A stretch of DNA of 64,000 nucleotides. It comes from Allorhodopirellula solitaria (lineage in GTDB: Bacteria; Planctomycetota; Planctomycetia; Pirellulales; Pirellulaceae). Positions 55,091 to 63,782 of this stretch are shown in pieces. Every line of letters starts with the position of its first letter. Position 1 is the stretch's first letter. The notes below the pieces were generated by a model, which was not told the origin of the DNA, searched no databases, and was given only the letters and a program-made list of their open reading frames with translations. The DNA is taken from assembly GCF_007859855.1 (NCBI RefSeq), contig NZ_SJPK01000012.1:1-64000 (forward strand), written 5' to 3'. The position numbers were made by a program, and so were the translations under genes.

Positions 55091-55309
55091 AAAGGGAAAG
55101 AGAACAAGTGGCCAGTGAGGCCGCTCTCATCACGACGTGTCCTGGCGCGTCGCACTTCAAGTACCTGCTCGGCGATCTGCCCTCGCCTTCTTGCGAACGC
55201 ACTCTCTTGTCCCTGCTCAAGGAACTCATATTTGGACGACAGTCGATACCCGCAATCATGTAGGAGATCAATGTGATTGCTAGTAGACGAACCCCAACAA
55301 GGACATCTG

Positions 55310-56359
55310 ATGAAACAAGACACTAACCCAACTCCAACGCAACCATCCATTGCCGAACTCATCTCTACCGCCCATGGTCACTGGGCCGAAATCCTAGACG
55401 ATGCCGGTATCCCGAAGTCTCTACTCGATGGGGGTGCGTACGCCTGTCCACTGTGCGGAGGCTGGGATCGGTTCTCTGCCCTGCCAAATGTGGAGGACCG
55501 GGGTGTCGTCTGCTGCAGGCAATGCTTCTTGCACGACGGAGAGAATGCATTCGTAGACGGGATTACGACCCTGCAATGGATCATTCGGACAGATTTAGAT
55601 TCAGCCTGTCGTTGGTTGGCGGATTGGCTGGGTTTCTATCGCCCAGATAGTGGAGTAGTCGCCCCGAGAAAAATGGCCCGCTACCTCAGGGATCACGTCG
55701 ATGAGATTCTCGAGGAACTGCCCGACGATCGATCGCTCGCCAGTATTTCCGTCGACTTCCGGGCGGCGATGACCGAGGGGAAATGGCGGGAGTTCTCGAA
55801 GCTCCTCGACCTACCGATCGAAACACTTGAGCGGATAGGCGTCGGGTGGTCACAGCGACACGGTGCGATCACATGGCCGATGACAGACGAATACGGCCGG
55901 GTCGTCGGGATCGGATTGCTTTACCTAAGCAATGGGAAGGAGACGTCATTGGTGGGCGAGTTCGATGGTATGATCATGCCCACTGGAGTGAGGGCGCCTG
56001 TCCATCGACTGTACATCGCGGAGGGAGGAATCGATACAGCCGCGCTCCTGTCCCTCGGGATCTCGGTCATCGGCAGGCCGCTTGAGAGGGACGAGACATG
56101 CTATGAGATTGATCAAATGCGAGCCCTCATGGCGTCTGATTGTGTGGTTGTCGCGTCCCAAGGTAAAGCTGGCCGCGACCGTGCCAATCATCTTGCCGAC
56201 GCACTTTTAGAGTACTGCCGAACGGTGCGGGTACTGGTTCTTCCCGCTGGTTACAGCAGCGTGCGAGAGTGGGTGAGATCAGGCATAACGGCAGCTGATG
56301 TTGATGCGGCAGTCTGTCAGGCTCAGCCGCGCAGGCTGTGGGGCCCGTCGCAGAAATGA
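55310..56359 (+). CDS. Zinc-finger/Toprim primase
   Basis: 349 aa from ATG 55310. Zinc finger at about 45-80: ACPLCGGWDRFSALPN and VVCCRQCFLHDGENAF. A linker domain follows, then a Toprim-like core: RLYIAEGGIDTAALLSLGIS supplies the catalytic Glu (IAEGGID in place of IVEGxxD) and VVVASQGKAGRDRANHLADA the second acidic/GxDxA-like site. It matches P4- and plasmid-type primases and should prime replication of the element with the Rep protein. Confidence 0.78.
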   Translation: MKQDTNPTPTQPSIAELISTAHGHWAEILDDAGIPKSLLDGGAYACPLCGGWDRFSALPNVEDRGVVCCRQCFLHDGENAFVDGITTLQWIIRTDLDSACRWLADWLGFYRPDSGVVAPRKMARYLRDHVDEILEELPDDRSLASISVDFRAAMTEGKWREFSKLLDLPIETLERIGVGWSQRHGAITWPMTDEYGRVVGIGLLYLSNGKETSLVGEFDGMIMPTGVRAPVHRLYIAEGGIDTAALLSLGISVIGRPLERDETCYEIDQMRALMASDCVVVASQGKAGRDRANHLADALLEYCRTVRVLVLPAGYSSVREWVRSGITAADVDAAVCQAQPRRLWGPSQK

Positions 56360-56391
56360 GTCTGCCTCCGCGGCAAGACTAAACGCGGAGT

Positions 56392-56784
56392 CTATTGGCT
56401 GTCAATATTCAGTGCATGCTCAAGCAATTGATCATGCACCCGAAACGAACTGCTGAGATTGAAGTCAAGTGACGGGTACGGAGATCGACTGGCACCTCCA
56501 GTGACTCGACCTGCCAGTTGTGAGATCGACTCGCAAATCGATTCGACATACGGACGAATTAGCCGCGGCGCACTCCCCGGCTGTTTCTGGTTGAGGAGGA
56601 CCGAGATACGGGCGAGTGCGAGCAATAGGTCGAGCACTGTGGGATCTAGCCGCGAGTGGTTTCGGGTTTCGAACAGGACGACGCCTAGGCTGTTACAGAA
56701 CCAGGCGGTGGCGAATGCGGTGGAGGTAGCGTGATGGGATTGTCTTTCACGTTCTGTCAACATGCGGTTGATGGCGAGGAGCAT
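56392..56784 (-). CDS. Hypothetical protein, convergent to the primase (130 aa)
   Basis: MLLAINRMLTERERQSHHAT, then helical AFATAWFCNSLGVVLFETRN and VLDLLLALARISVLLNQKQP. Soluble and helical. No family recognised. It is the only minus-strand gene of the central part of element 2. Confidence 0.5.
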   Translation of the reverse strand: MLLAINRMLTERERQSHHATSTAFATAWFCNSLGVVLFETRNHSRLDPTVLDLLLALARISVLLNQKQPGSAPRLIRPYVESICESISQLAGRVTGGASRSPYPSLDFNLSSSFRVHDQLLEHALNIDSQ

Positions 56785-57453
56785 GCCCCGGACAACTACG
56801 CCCTAGAAGAGAATGGGGTGGTAGGGACGAGAACCCTAGAAGGCGTAAGGAAGGCCAGAGCGTGTACGGGGGAAAGCAACACATGGAGCTAGCGATGCTT
56901 GTTGCCGTGAAGCAGGCCCGGGTATTGGAGGGGGATGGGGATGTACGGGAGGCTTGTGTGGTAGCGGAGGTGAGAGACGGGAGTAGATGGAGTTGCTACC
57001 AAGGCTGGGAGTGGTAGGCGTTGATGTAGAAGTGGGAGGTGTAGGGTGCGGTAGGATGAGGAGCCGTTGGGAGTGAAGATGGGCTGTCTAAAGGGTGGTT
57101 TTGGGTGCGAAAAGTTTTTAAACGTGTTTTCGAGGGTGGTTAGGGCGGTTTGACCCCGTAAAAGGCTGGGTTTTTGAAAAGCTGGGAAGCGGGAAAAATG
57201 CGCACAGCCACCCACGGGTATAATAAAGGTCCATGTACCGAACATGCGAGTTCGGTCAGCGGATGTTGCGAGCGGAGGCAACGCCCGGTTTAGATGGTCC
57301 GTATACCAGGGCGCACTCCCGGGTTGCACCGTTCCTTCTTCTGAATCGAATACGCCACCCACCATCGGTGCCGAGGTTCTCGATAAAGCGGTGGGCAAGC
57401 CAATCGAGTCCGCAATCGCCGGCAGGTGCTCCCGGTTTCCATAGGTATTGATA
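56785..57453. other. Non-coding, strand-asymmetric gap
   Basis: No gene supported. From about 56800 to 57130 the plus strand is very rich in G and poor in C, with runs of GGG and GGGG. Further right there is a TATAAT box at 57220-57225 and a CCGAAC/GTTCGG hairpin (57238-57255), probably the leader of the next gene. Confidence 0.5.
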
Positions 57454-57870
57454 ATGGACCAACTCGCCGAACCCCAAGGCCCGATCCTACGCCACGCCAC
57501 AATGTCGAACCATCAGCGGCTCCGTGAGTTCGTGTCGCGATGCAATAAACGAGGGAAGGCATTTCGATGCGGGACGCAGTGGTTTCCCGACATGAATGAA
57601 CTCTCGGAGATCTGCCAGTGCAGTGAGTCCACGATCAGCAGAATCGGGACCGGCCAACAACAGGCGATCAAGGCTCCCGTCTCCGATATCCTGCTCGCAG
57701 TCGGTTGCATCTCCCCGTATGCAGCCTACGAGGAGTGGTCGGACTATGACTCTGAGCAGCGAAGTCGTTACGCAGATGCCCGCCGCCGGATTGACGCCGG
57801 CCCCGCAACGCAGGCTGAGGTCCTCGATGCCATCCTGGATGGGATCCACTCTCGGATCTACGGGGAATGA
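57454..57870 (+). CDS. Small HTH-like element protein (138 aa)
   Basis: MDQLAEPQGPILRHATMSNH, then FPDMNELSEICQCSESTISR, IGTGQQQAIKAPVSDILLAV, which reads as a helix-turn-helix of the XRE type. The tail QRSRYADARRRIDAGPATQA is helical. A regulator is likely. A TATAAT-type box lies about 230 bp upstream. Confidence 0.6.
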   Translation: MDQLAEPQGPILRHATMSNHQRLREFVSRCNKRGKAFRCGTQWFPDMNELSEICQCSESTISRIGTGQQQAIKAPVSDILLAVGCISPYAAYEEWSDYDSEQRSRYADARRRIDAGPATQAEVLDAILDGIHSRIYGE

Positions 57871-58116
57871 GGTCAGGGTCACGGATATGAGCCCAGCCAG
57901 CTGCGGCACGAACCGGCTGAGGCTCATGAGATAGCGATACTACTGGCGGCGACAGTCGCCTTCGACGCCACGCGGTCCCGGTGCCAAAGGTGGGCTCTGT
58001 CGTGATTCGGGAATTTGATTGTCGCCATTGTCACCGCTTGCCGGTTCTTCACCGATCCAGCGGCTCCAGGCCTCAAGCTGCACTATCGCGAGTGCACTTT
58101 TTTGGAGTCTCCACCA

Positions 58117-58155
58117 ATGCACATATCCTTATGCATTCTCAACAACGCTCCCCGG
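58117..58155 (+). promoter_or_regulatory. Recurrent upstream motif, copy A
   Basis: TGCAC, a 9-nt spacer and TGCAT are followed by AACAACGCTCCCCGG; the ATG of the HTH paralogue 1 gene begins 16 bp later. The same blocks occur at 60331 and 63453. Confidence 0.6.
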
Positions 58156-58170
58156 AGAGGACCGAAGTAA

Positions 58171-58836
58171 ATGCCCAGCTCATCACAACCAAAAGTTTCC
58201 AGCTCCGTCCTTGTGGACGAAGCCTACCTCGACTTAATCGGGGCGGATGGTGTAACAAGCACATTGGAGATGTCCAACACTGATCCCGAAGAGTACGCGA
58301 AATACTGTAAGTGGTACGAGGGCAGGTTGGACATCAGGAGAATTGGTAATCCCAAGCTAACAATCGAAGCTCGACTAGCGGCGTATCTGCGAGTTATTGC
58401 TAAGCAACGACAGCGGTTCTCCCTGGGGATGGAGAGTATTCCCAGCTGCAGTTGGCTGCGGGAGCATCTCGGAATTCACCGGAATACGATGAGCAAGTAC
58501 GTCAGCGTTGCTCGGTCCAACAAGCAGATCGAGCTCAACCTTGGCATTGCTGCTCAGCTAGCCTTCGCTGCCGCTATCTATCCGCGGCAATCCAAGTGGG
58601 AAAAGAACTCCTCCAAGAACGTATTGGCAATCCGTCTCGATCTGATCAATGACTTCCACCTCACCGGACGAAACAAGGAGGAGATGGTTCGCTGCCTCAT
58701 GCCGATCACCCGAACCGGTAAGAACAAGTTGTTTACGGTGCCGAAGAGCTATCCGTGCCAATACGACCTGGACGAGAAAATGCGACCGATGAAGCGGGCC
58801 TCCGATCACATCCCACGCCAGCGGGCTGGCAGCTAA
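58171..58836 (+). CDS. HTH paralogue 1 of element 2 (221 aa)
   Basis: The conserved middle SLGMESIPSCSWLREHLGIH then RNTMSKYVSVARS is a helix-turn-helix; LGIAAQLAFAAAIYPRQSKW, RLDLINDFHLTGRNKEEMVR and LMPITRTGKNKLFTVPKSYP follow. All these blocks recur in the protein at 59148-59741. The pattern of an N-terminal arm, HTH and a conserved C-terminal block suggests a DNA-binding regulator or a replication or maintenance factor. I do not recognise the family. Confidence 0.65.
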   Translation: MPSSSQPKVSSSVLVDEAYLDLIGADGVTSTLEMSNTDPEEYAKYCKWYEGRLDIRRIGNPKLTIEARLAAYLRVIAKQRQRFSLGMESIPSCSWLREHLGIHRNTMSKYVSVARSNKQIELNLGIAAQLAFAAAIYPRQSKWEKNSSKNVLAIRLDLINDFHLTGRNKEEMVRCLMPITRTGKNKLFTVPKSYPCQYDLDEKMRPMKRASDHIPRQRAGS

Positions 58837-59147
58837 CTCACGTTGACGGCTGGGTTTTGAGGGGCGTCTATTGAGGCTCGCGTCCTTCACCCACTGCTAC
58901 CTCATCAGCAGGGGGATCAGGTGGTCAACGATCTTCGCCAGATGTTGCCGTTCCTCTTCGTAATCAAGATCCCGTCGCCTCTCCTGGACCGGGCGGAGCA
59001 CCTGATCGACGCGGCGCCTCGCAGTCTCATGCGAGGGCCGCGAACCGCCGTTGCTCGCGACGACGAGACTCACTCTCTGCATCTGGGTGTGGCGACAGCT
59101 GCCCCTAAACATGTGCAACCGACGCACGCTTCCCGGTAAGGCCCCGC
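58837..59147. other. Gap between the HTH paralogues
   Basis: About 310 bp without a supported gene. The right end (59111-59136, ATGTGCAACC and on to CGCTTCCCGG) is a weaker copy of the recurrent upstream motif. Confidence 0.5.
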
Positions 59148-59741
59148 ATGCCCAACCTATCGACCCCGAAACTGCCCAAGCCGACTCTCGTCCATCCCGA
59201 CTATTGCAGGCAGTGGGGGCTGGACGGTGAGACCAGCACGGCTTCACTATCTGTGGCAGATCGGGATAGGTACTCCCACTACTGCGAGTGGCGGAGGAAT
59301 TGGCGTAGGCTGAGATGCGATCGTCTTCCGATGGATGTGCGATTGACAGCCTATCTGTGGCTTGTCGGGGAACAGGGGGGATGGTTTCACTTGGGTCGCT
59401 CGCCGATACCGAGTGAGAAATGGCTGCGGAAGATGCTGGGAATTCACCGCCATGCACTGGGCAGGTACATCAGGGATGCGAAGACAAAAGGGCGGGTCCA
59501 ACCAAAGTTAGCGGCGGTGAGTCAGCTGGCATTCGCTGCAGCAATCTACCCGCCAGTATCCCGGCACGAGAGAGAGGCAGAGCAGGAGGTGCTCTGCAGC
59601 CGACTTGATCTGATCCACGACTATCACCTGACGGGCAGGGACCAAGCGAATATGGCTAGCGATCTGATCCCAATCGTGAGATCCGGGGAGAACAATCTGT
59701 CCACGCATTCCAGAAACTATCCGAGGCTGTGTCTGATCTGA
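59148..59741 (+). CDS. HTH paralogue 2 of element 2 (197 aa)
   Basis: Same design as paralogue 1: HLGRSPIPSEKWLRKMLGIH then RHALGRYIRDAKTKGR as the HTH, followed by VSQLAFAAAIYPPVS, RLDLIHDYHLTGRDQANMAS and LIPIVRSGENNLSTHSRNYP. The two differ at many sites, so the duplication is old or they arrived separately. Each has its own leader with the CTCCCCGG-type motif. Confidence 0.65.
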   Translation: MPNLSTPKLPKPTLVHPDYCRQWGLDGETSTASLSVADRDRYSHYCEWRRNWRRLRCDRLPMDVRLTAYLWLVGEQGGWFHLGRSPIPSEKWLRKMLGIHRHALGRYIRDAKTKGRVQPKLAAVSQLAFAAAIYPPVSRHEREAEQEVLCSRLDLIHDYHLTGRDQANMASDLIPIVRSGENNLSTHSRNYPRLCLI

Positions 59742-60839
59742 CACCCCGTGAGGCGGCAGAGGAAACGCGTCTCGGAGCTCTCCTCACCTCGGGAAACCGG
59801 ACGCAGCAGGTCGAGGGCCAGAGCCTTGTGTGAGTGAGCCGGCGGCAACATGTTCCCCGGTTCTGTTGAGTCCGTCGTGCCTCTGAAGGTGCACGTCATC
59901 CTATGCAAGTCAGGTAAACTGATTGTGCTCCATGGGGAAATACGAGCCGCATCGAGAGAAACCGTTACTCGGCAAGGGGTAAAAATCACGCTTGCGATGG
60001 CACGCGAAAAGCCACCCGCATGGGGGTTCGCAAATGTGGTTTTGATGGCATGCACACGGAACGGACCGAATTCCAGACTATCCACTGCCTCACTCACTAT
60101 GGCGAGTACGAGCAAAATGCTCGGGAGTGAATCCAACCCTATGCGAGAAGGTGCGGTTTTTACGGGGTTTTAGCGATATTGGTGAAACCTCGCTGCCGCT
60201 GAAATCACTTAAATTCGCAAAAACGGCCATTTCGACGGTTCGAGCGGCTCAGAACGTTCAAAGTACCGAAAATCACGATGAGCTGGTTCGGGGCATACAT
60301 TTCGGTGCGTTGAATCGTGTCTGGCGAAGGGTGTACTTTCTATTGTGCAGCCCAACAACGCTCTCCGGCGAGGTGAGTCAGATGGCGAATTTTCGCCGGC
60401 CATCACCCGGTGGCCCGCAGGAATCAAGACGCGACCCCGATGAACCATCGAGGCTGCGGATCGACGCTAGCCCACTGTCTGCTTGACTAGATCTGGCTCA
60501 CTGCTATCTGAACATTGTGGTCGCCTGCCATGACGTTAGGCCCTGCGGTGGTCCTACGCCGAATCCTGCGAGGAGATGCTGGCGAGCAGTGCTGCCTGGT
60601 CGAGGCCGTTCCGGCCAGTCAGCTGACTCTAGAGTGAGATGGTCGAGCGTCTTTGCGTGTTGAATCGATGAGATAGCCTGTGGCTTGTATCCAGTGAAGA
60701 TGGCCGCAACCGCGCCGGCGGTGAGAACGTCCGGTAACGGCATACTGCAGGTCAGGCATGCTTCGCTCTAGGAAGCCTTAGATGTGCACACATCGTCGTG
60801 CAGCCCGTCGAAGCTCCTCGGGCAGAACAACGCAACTAG
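59742..60839. other. Stretch of element 2 with no certain gene
   Basis: About 1.1 kb. Frames on both strands are present but carry no recognisable domain; a minus-strand frame at 60504-60743 is the least implausible. It contains the second copy of the upstream motif (60331) followed by a short hairpin. Confidence 0.45.
60331..60368 (+). promoter_or_regulatory. Recurrent upstream motif, copy B
   Basis: GTGTAC, 8 nt, GTGCA, then CCCAACAACGCTCTCCGG: 29 of 38 positions identical to copy C at 63453, and 8 of the 9 differences are transitions. It is followed at 60382-60395 by GGCGAA-TT-TTCGCC, a small hairpin that overlaps a possible ATG at 60381. Confidence 0.65.
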
Positions 60840-61001
60840 ATGCCCCGGCAACTGGCCAGTAGCTCAATCAGCGATAGCCGCATCATCCAGGCAAACCGTG
60901 GTGAAGTGGTGTTGGTGGTAAGGGGCCGCCTACGTGTGGCCGGTGAACGACGGTATGTTGCGACCACGCTAGCAGTTCAAGACTTCCTGCGACGCAGGTG
61001 A
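60840..61001 (+). CDS. Small protein with DUF1580-like tail (53 aa)
   Basis: From ATG 60840: MPRQLASSSISDSRIIQANR, then GEVVLVVRGRLRVAGERRYV and ATTLAVQDFLRRR. The wing (RLRVAGERRY) and final helix (LAVQDFL) resemble the C-terminal half of DUF1580/Xis proteins. It may be a shortened excisionase relative. Confidence 0.4.
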   Translation: MPRQLASSSISDSRIIQANRGEVVLVVRGRLRVAGERRYVATTLAVQDFLRRR

Positions 61002-61580
61002 TCTCACAGGGAACTCAATCACGTCGCCTGCTCGGAACTCGCAGGTCGCCTGAGGCGCGCGACGACGTAAGCGACAGAGTTCCTGGAATCAAACTCTCGC
61101 CCAGGTATGTCGACGCATGGTTCCGGGCTCAAAAACCCGTGCAATGGTATCGTCCAACGAAATCACCTGACTCCGCCAGGCGAAACTCGTGCAGTCAGTC
61201 GTACGCAGCGGGGCAATCTCAGTGCGCTGCAGTCTCGCGTTGAAGACCACCGACCACTTCCATGGGGATTGCACCGCGAGGGTTTTGTGGTGCCTGGACT
61301 GGAGTCGCCCTGTCAAGTCGACTCTTCACACCTCCGCGGAACAGTTCAATGCACAAAAGCTGAGAACCCGTTGCTTGACTTAAGGATCGCGAGCCCATAA
61401 GATACCCGTCTTCTAGACGGGTGGGTCACCCTCTGGTAAGGTGGATTGCGGCCACTGGCCACCTGATGTATTGCGGGGCTAGCCGACGATAACACCCTCG
61501 TGGATCAGAATATCACCCACACGACCGGTGCTGATTCCCTCGTTCCACGATAGATTCAGCTAGTGCCTACAGGTGACACA
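61002..61580. other. Gap before the DUF1353-like gene
   Basis: No gene seen in about 580 bp apart from the hairpin at 61404. Confidence 0.5.
61404..61422. terminator. Short hairpin ACCCGTC-TTCTA-GACGGGT
   Basis: A 7-bp perfect stem with a 5-nt loop. There is no T-run on either side, so a terminator role is only possible. Confidence 0.35.
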
Positions 61581-62192
61581 ATGAGACTTACCGCGATTGT
61601 TCTTCTGCTGCTATCTGCGCCACATCTGTGTGAAGCAGATAAAGTTCCTGGATTCAAGAAGTCCAAGCCTCCAAGATCTTACGGGCATTTTGAGCCGAAC
61701 ACGCTCGATGTCAGAACCCTTGTTGATGGTCGGCAATACAAACTTCTGCATGATGTAACATACGTTGACAGAAAAGGCACTCGATGGATCGCTCCGAAGG
61801 ACTCGATTGTGAACGGCGCTTCGATCCCCCGAGCATTTTGGACGTTCCTCGGTGGACCATTTACCGGAAGATTTAGACGCGCCTCCATCGTTCATGATGT
61901 CTATTGCGTGACGAGGGAGAGACCAAGTGCAGATGCACATTTAATGTTTTACGAGGCATGTCTTCGAGATGGTGTCCCTCCAATCAAGGCCAAGGTTCTC
62001 TACTATGCGGTGCATAATTTCGGTCCGAAATGGAAGCTTGTCGATACGAAGGCCACAGCAGTAGATGAAGTAAAACTGGGGAAACCGCTAGTGTTCCCCG
62101 ACGCTCCCGAAAAGCAAGAGTGGACCGTCAAGGACGTACAGAAACTGGAGAACTTCATTGCACGCAATGGACTCGATGTCGACAAGCTCTAG
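61581..62192 (+). CDS. Secreted DUF1353-like protein (203 aa)
   Basis: ATG 61581 gives a Sec signal peptide (MRLTAIVLLLLSAPHLCEAD, cleavage near CEA). The core has the DUF1353 pattern: DRKGTRWIAPKDSIVNGASI, PRAFWTFLGGPFTGRFRRAS, IVHDVYCVTRERPSADAHLM, FYEACLRDGVPPIKAKVLYY, with the conserved NGASIP and HD. Such proteins are frequent in phages and plasmids; the HD context suggests a hydrolytic or binding role. Export of it is unusual and hints at an envelope function of the element. Confidence 0.7.
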   Translation: MRLTAIVLLLLSAPHLCEADKVPGFKKSKPPRSYGHFEPNTLDVRTLVDGRQYKLLHDVTYVDRKGTRWIAPKDSIVNGASIPRAFWTFLGGPFTGRFRRASIVHDVYCVTRERPSADAHLMFYEACLRDGVPPIKAKVLYYAVHNFGPKWKLVDTKATAVDEVKLGKPLVFPDAPEKQEWTVKDVQKLENFIARNGLDVDKL

Positions 62193-62284
62193 CGAACGGC
62201 ACAGCACGATTACCAATGGAAAATCAACTCGCCCCCCCCCGATGACGGCAGCCGTTTTACCGTCCGAGAAGCTTGAGATCCTAT

Positions 62285-62818
62285 ATGACCGACCTAACTA
62301 ATAGTCAGCAATGGTGGCGCGACCAGCTCGCAAAATCCTTAAATGGTGGAATACTGACGACGATCGCCCTAGGTAGCTGGGTGCTCGCCGCTATGGGCGA
62401 AATTGATCGCTACTATTTGTTTGAAGCGAATGTGCCTGAGAATTGTGATGGTGACCAATATTCGGACCTGTGGCGATCATGGGGCCTGCTCGTCCTGGGA
62501 TCCGTTGGTATCTCTGCATGGTCCGGCACCTGCATATGGATGCGCCGCACCAAACTTCCGAGGACGACCGGGCACGTGTTCTCGACAAACATGGTTCAAA
62601 AGACCTGCTTCTCGATTGCATTTGCGTTTCAGTCCATTGTCGTGGCGTTAGTCGGCTTTGACGCAACAAAAACAGAAGGGAATCCAGTTCTTCGCGAGTT
62701 TCCGTGCCTGATTGTCACCATACTCCTTGCTTACTCCCCGCTGTTGGTTGTAGCGTGGGCGAGCCGAAACTGGAGGTTTGACGAAGAGGAGTCCCGAGAA
62801 TCCGAATCGGATCGATGA
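62285..62818 (+). CDS. Membrane protein of unknown function (177 aa)
   Basis: Four membrane helices: GGILTTIALGSWVLAAMGEI, WRSWGLLVLGSVGISAWSGT, CFSIAFAFQSIVVALVGFDA and FPCLIVTILLAYSPLLVVAW, then an acidic tail (RFDEEESRESESDR). No family recognised. A run of ten C residues at 62231-62240 in the leader could be phase-variable. Confidence 0.65.
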   Translation: MTDLTNSQQWWRDQLAKSLNGGILTTIALGSWVLAAMGEIDRYYLFEANVPENCDGDQYSDLWRSWGLLVLGSVGISAWSGTCIWMRRTKLPRTTGHVFSTNMVQKTCFSIAFAFQSIVVALVGFDATKTEGNPVLREFPCLIVTILLAYSPLLVVAWASRNWRFDEEESRESESDR

Positions 62819-62985
62819 ACTGGTTGCGGGTAGCCATCACACGCGACGTAGCCGGGATTGCGCTTTTTTTAAATCGAACATCAACCCTTCCGATTCGGTG
62901 CTGTGAAACGTAATCTGTTGGATGTGATCCGGAAGCCAGCGACGAGCGAAGTTGTGTTCCGACATTTTCCGAACTGTGCCACCCC

Positions 62986-63189
62986 GTGAATCAGCACGCG
63001 AGACCAACTGACATAGAAATCCAAAACGGTTGTTTTAACAATTTCCTATTCAGGCAATTTTGTTTTGTTCTCGGATCGGCAGGTGTTGTCACGCATATGG
63101 TTGAGATGTTGCCACTCAGTGGCGTTCCAGTAGTCCTCGGCATATTGATCGTTGTTTTGGGGTGTTTGACAAGCAGACCAAACTCATAA
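62986..63189 (+). CDS. Possible small membrane protein (67 aa)
   Basis: Contains LFRQFCFVLGSAGVVTHMVE and LSGVPVVLGILIVVLGCL, so one or two membrane helices. No family or strong ribosome binding site. It may be real cargo. Confidence 0.35.
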   Translation: MNQHARPTDIEIQNGCFNNFLFRQFCFVLGSAGVVTHMVEMLPLSGVPVVLGILIVVLGCLTSRPNS

Positions 63190-63782
63190 AACTCCGTGTT
63201 ATTCGACGTCATGCAGCCCCAAGACCGCGGAAGTCGAGCTTAGGTACATAGCCAAATTCAGGCCGCAAATGCAGTTGTCGATTGAGATGCCGCACAGGTG
63301 GCCGGCACCATCCTATACCACCCAGCGTGCAGGATCCGCACTCCGCGGTTCCTAGTTCGCTCCATCGGTCTGCTAATACAAGCAGGCCCTGAGCGGCCAG
63401 ACAGCCAGTGCCCTCCACTCGCCCATGTGCGAGGTAGCCTGCCTGGTCTCGGGTGCACCTATCATTGTGCAACCTAATAACGCTCCCCGGGCGCGGATAC
63501 CCTGGCGAAGGGACTTTCGCCAGGGCCGTGCGGGGCCTAGGCCGACGATGCCGCTTGTGGGACCAGCTCTCCATCAGATTCTGATGGTCCCCGCTCGTGC
63601 TGGCGACGATTCAACACGTGATATGGATCTTCTTGAGCGATGGCGGTGACATCCGCAGCCGGTGCCGCCGTTGAGCCGGTGGAACTATCCGATATTCGGC
63701 AAGGCAGTGCTCTGGGGGCTAAAAACCGTGACCGTGATGCGGGAGCATCAGGCCACGGTGACGAGCCAGATCACTGCTGGTG
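63190..63782. other. Non-coding stretch near the right edge
   Basis: About 590 bp without a supported gene. It includes copy C of the upstream motif (63453-63490) and a 10-bp perfect hairpin behind it (63500-63509 with 63516-63525). Confidence 0.5.
63453..63490 (+). promoter_or_regulatory. Recurrent upstream motif, copy C, with hairpin
   Basis: GTGCAC, 8 nt, GTGCA, then CCTAATAACGCTCCCCGG. Downstream, CCCTGGCGAA and TTCGCCAGGG (63500-63525) form a perfect hairpin, in the same relative place as the GGCGAA/TTCGCC hairpin after copy B. Confidence 0.6.

Noticed and set aside
56889-57500. Minus-strand frame (203 aa) with proline-rich end.
   Set aside because: Its composition follows from the G-rich plus strand; no start context, no domain, and it overlaps the leader of the next gene.
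60331-63525. Integron-like attC sites: AACAACGC cores and nearby GTTAGGC suggested a cassette array.
   Set aside because: No pair of R'' (RYYYAAC) and R' (GTTRRRY) boxes at a usual attC distance with matching inner boxes was found; spacing and orientation do not repeat with the genes, and no IntI is present.
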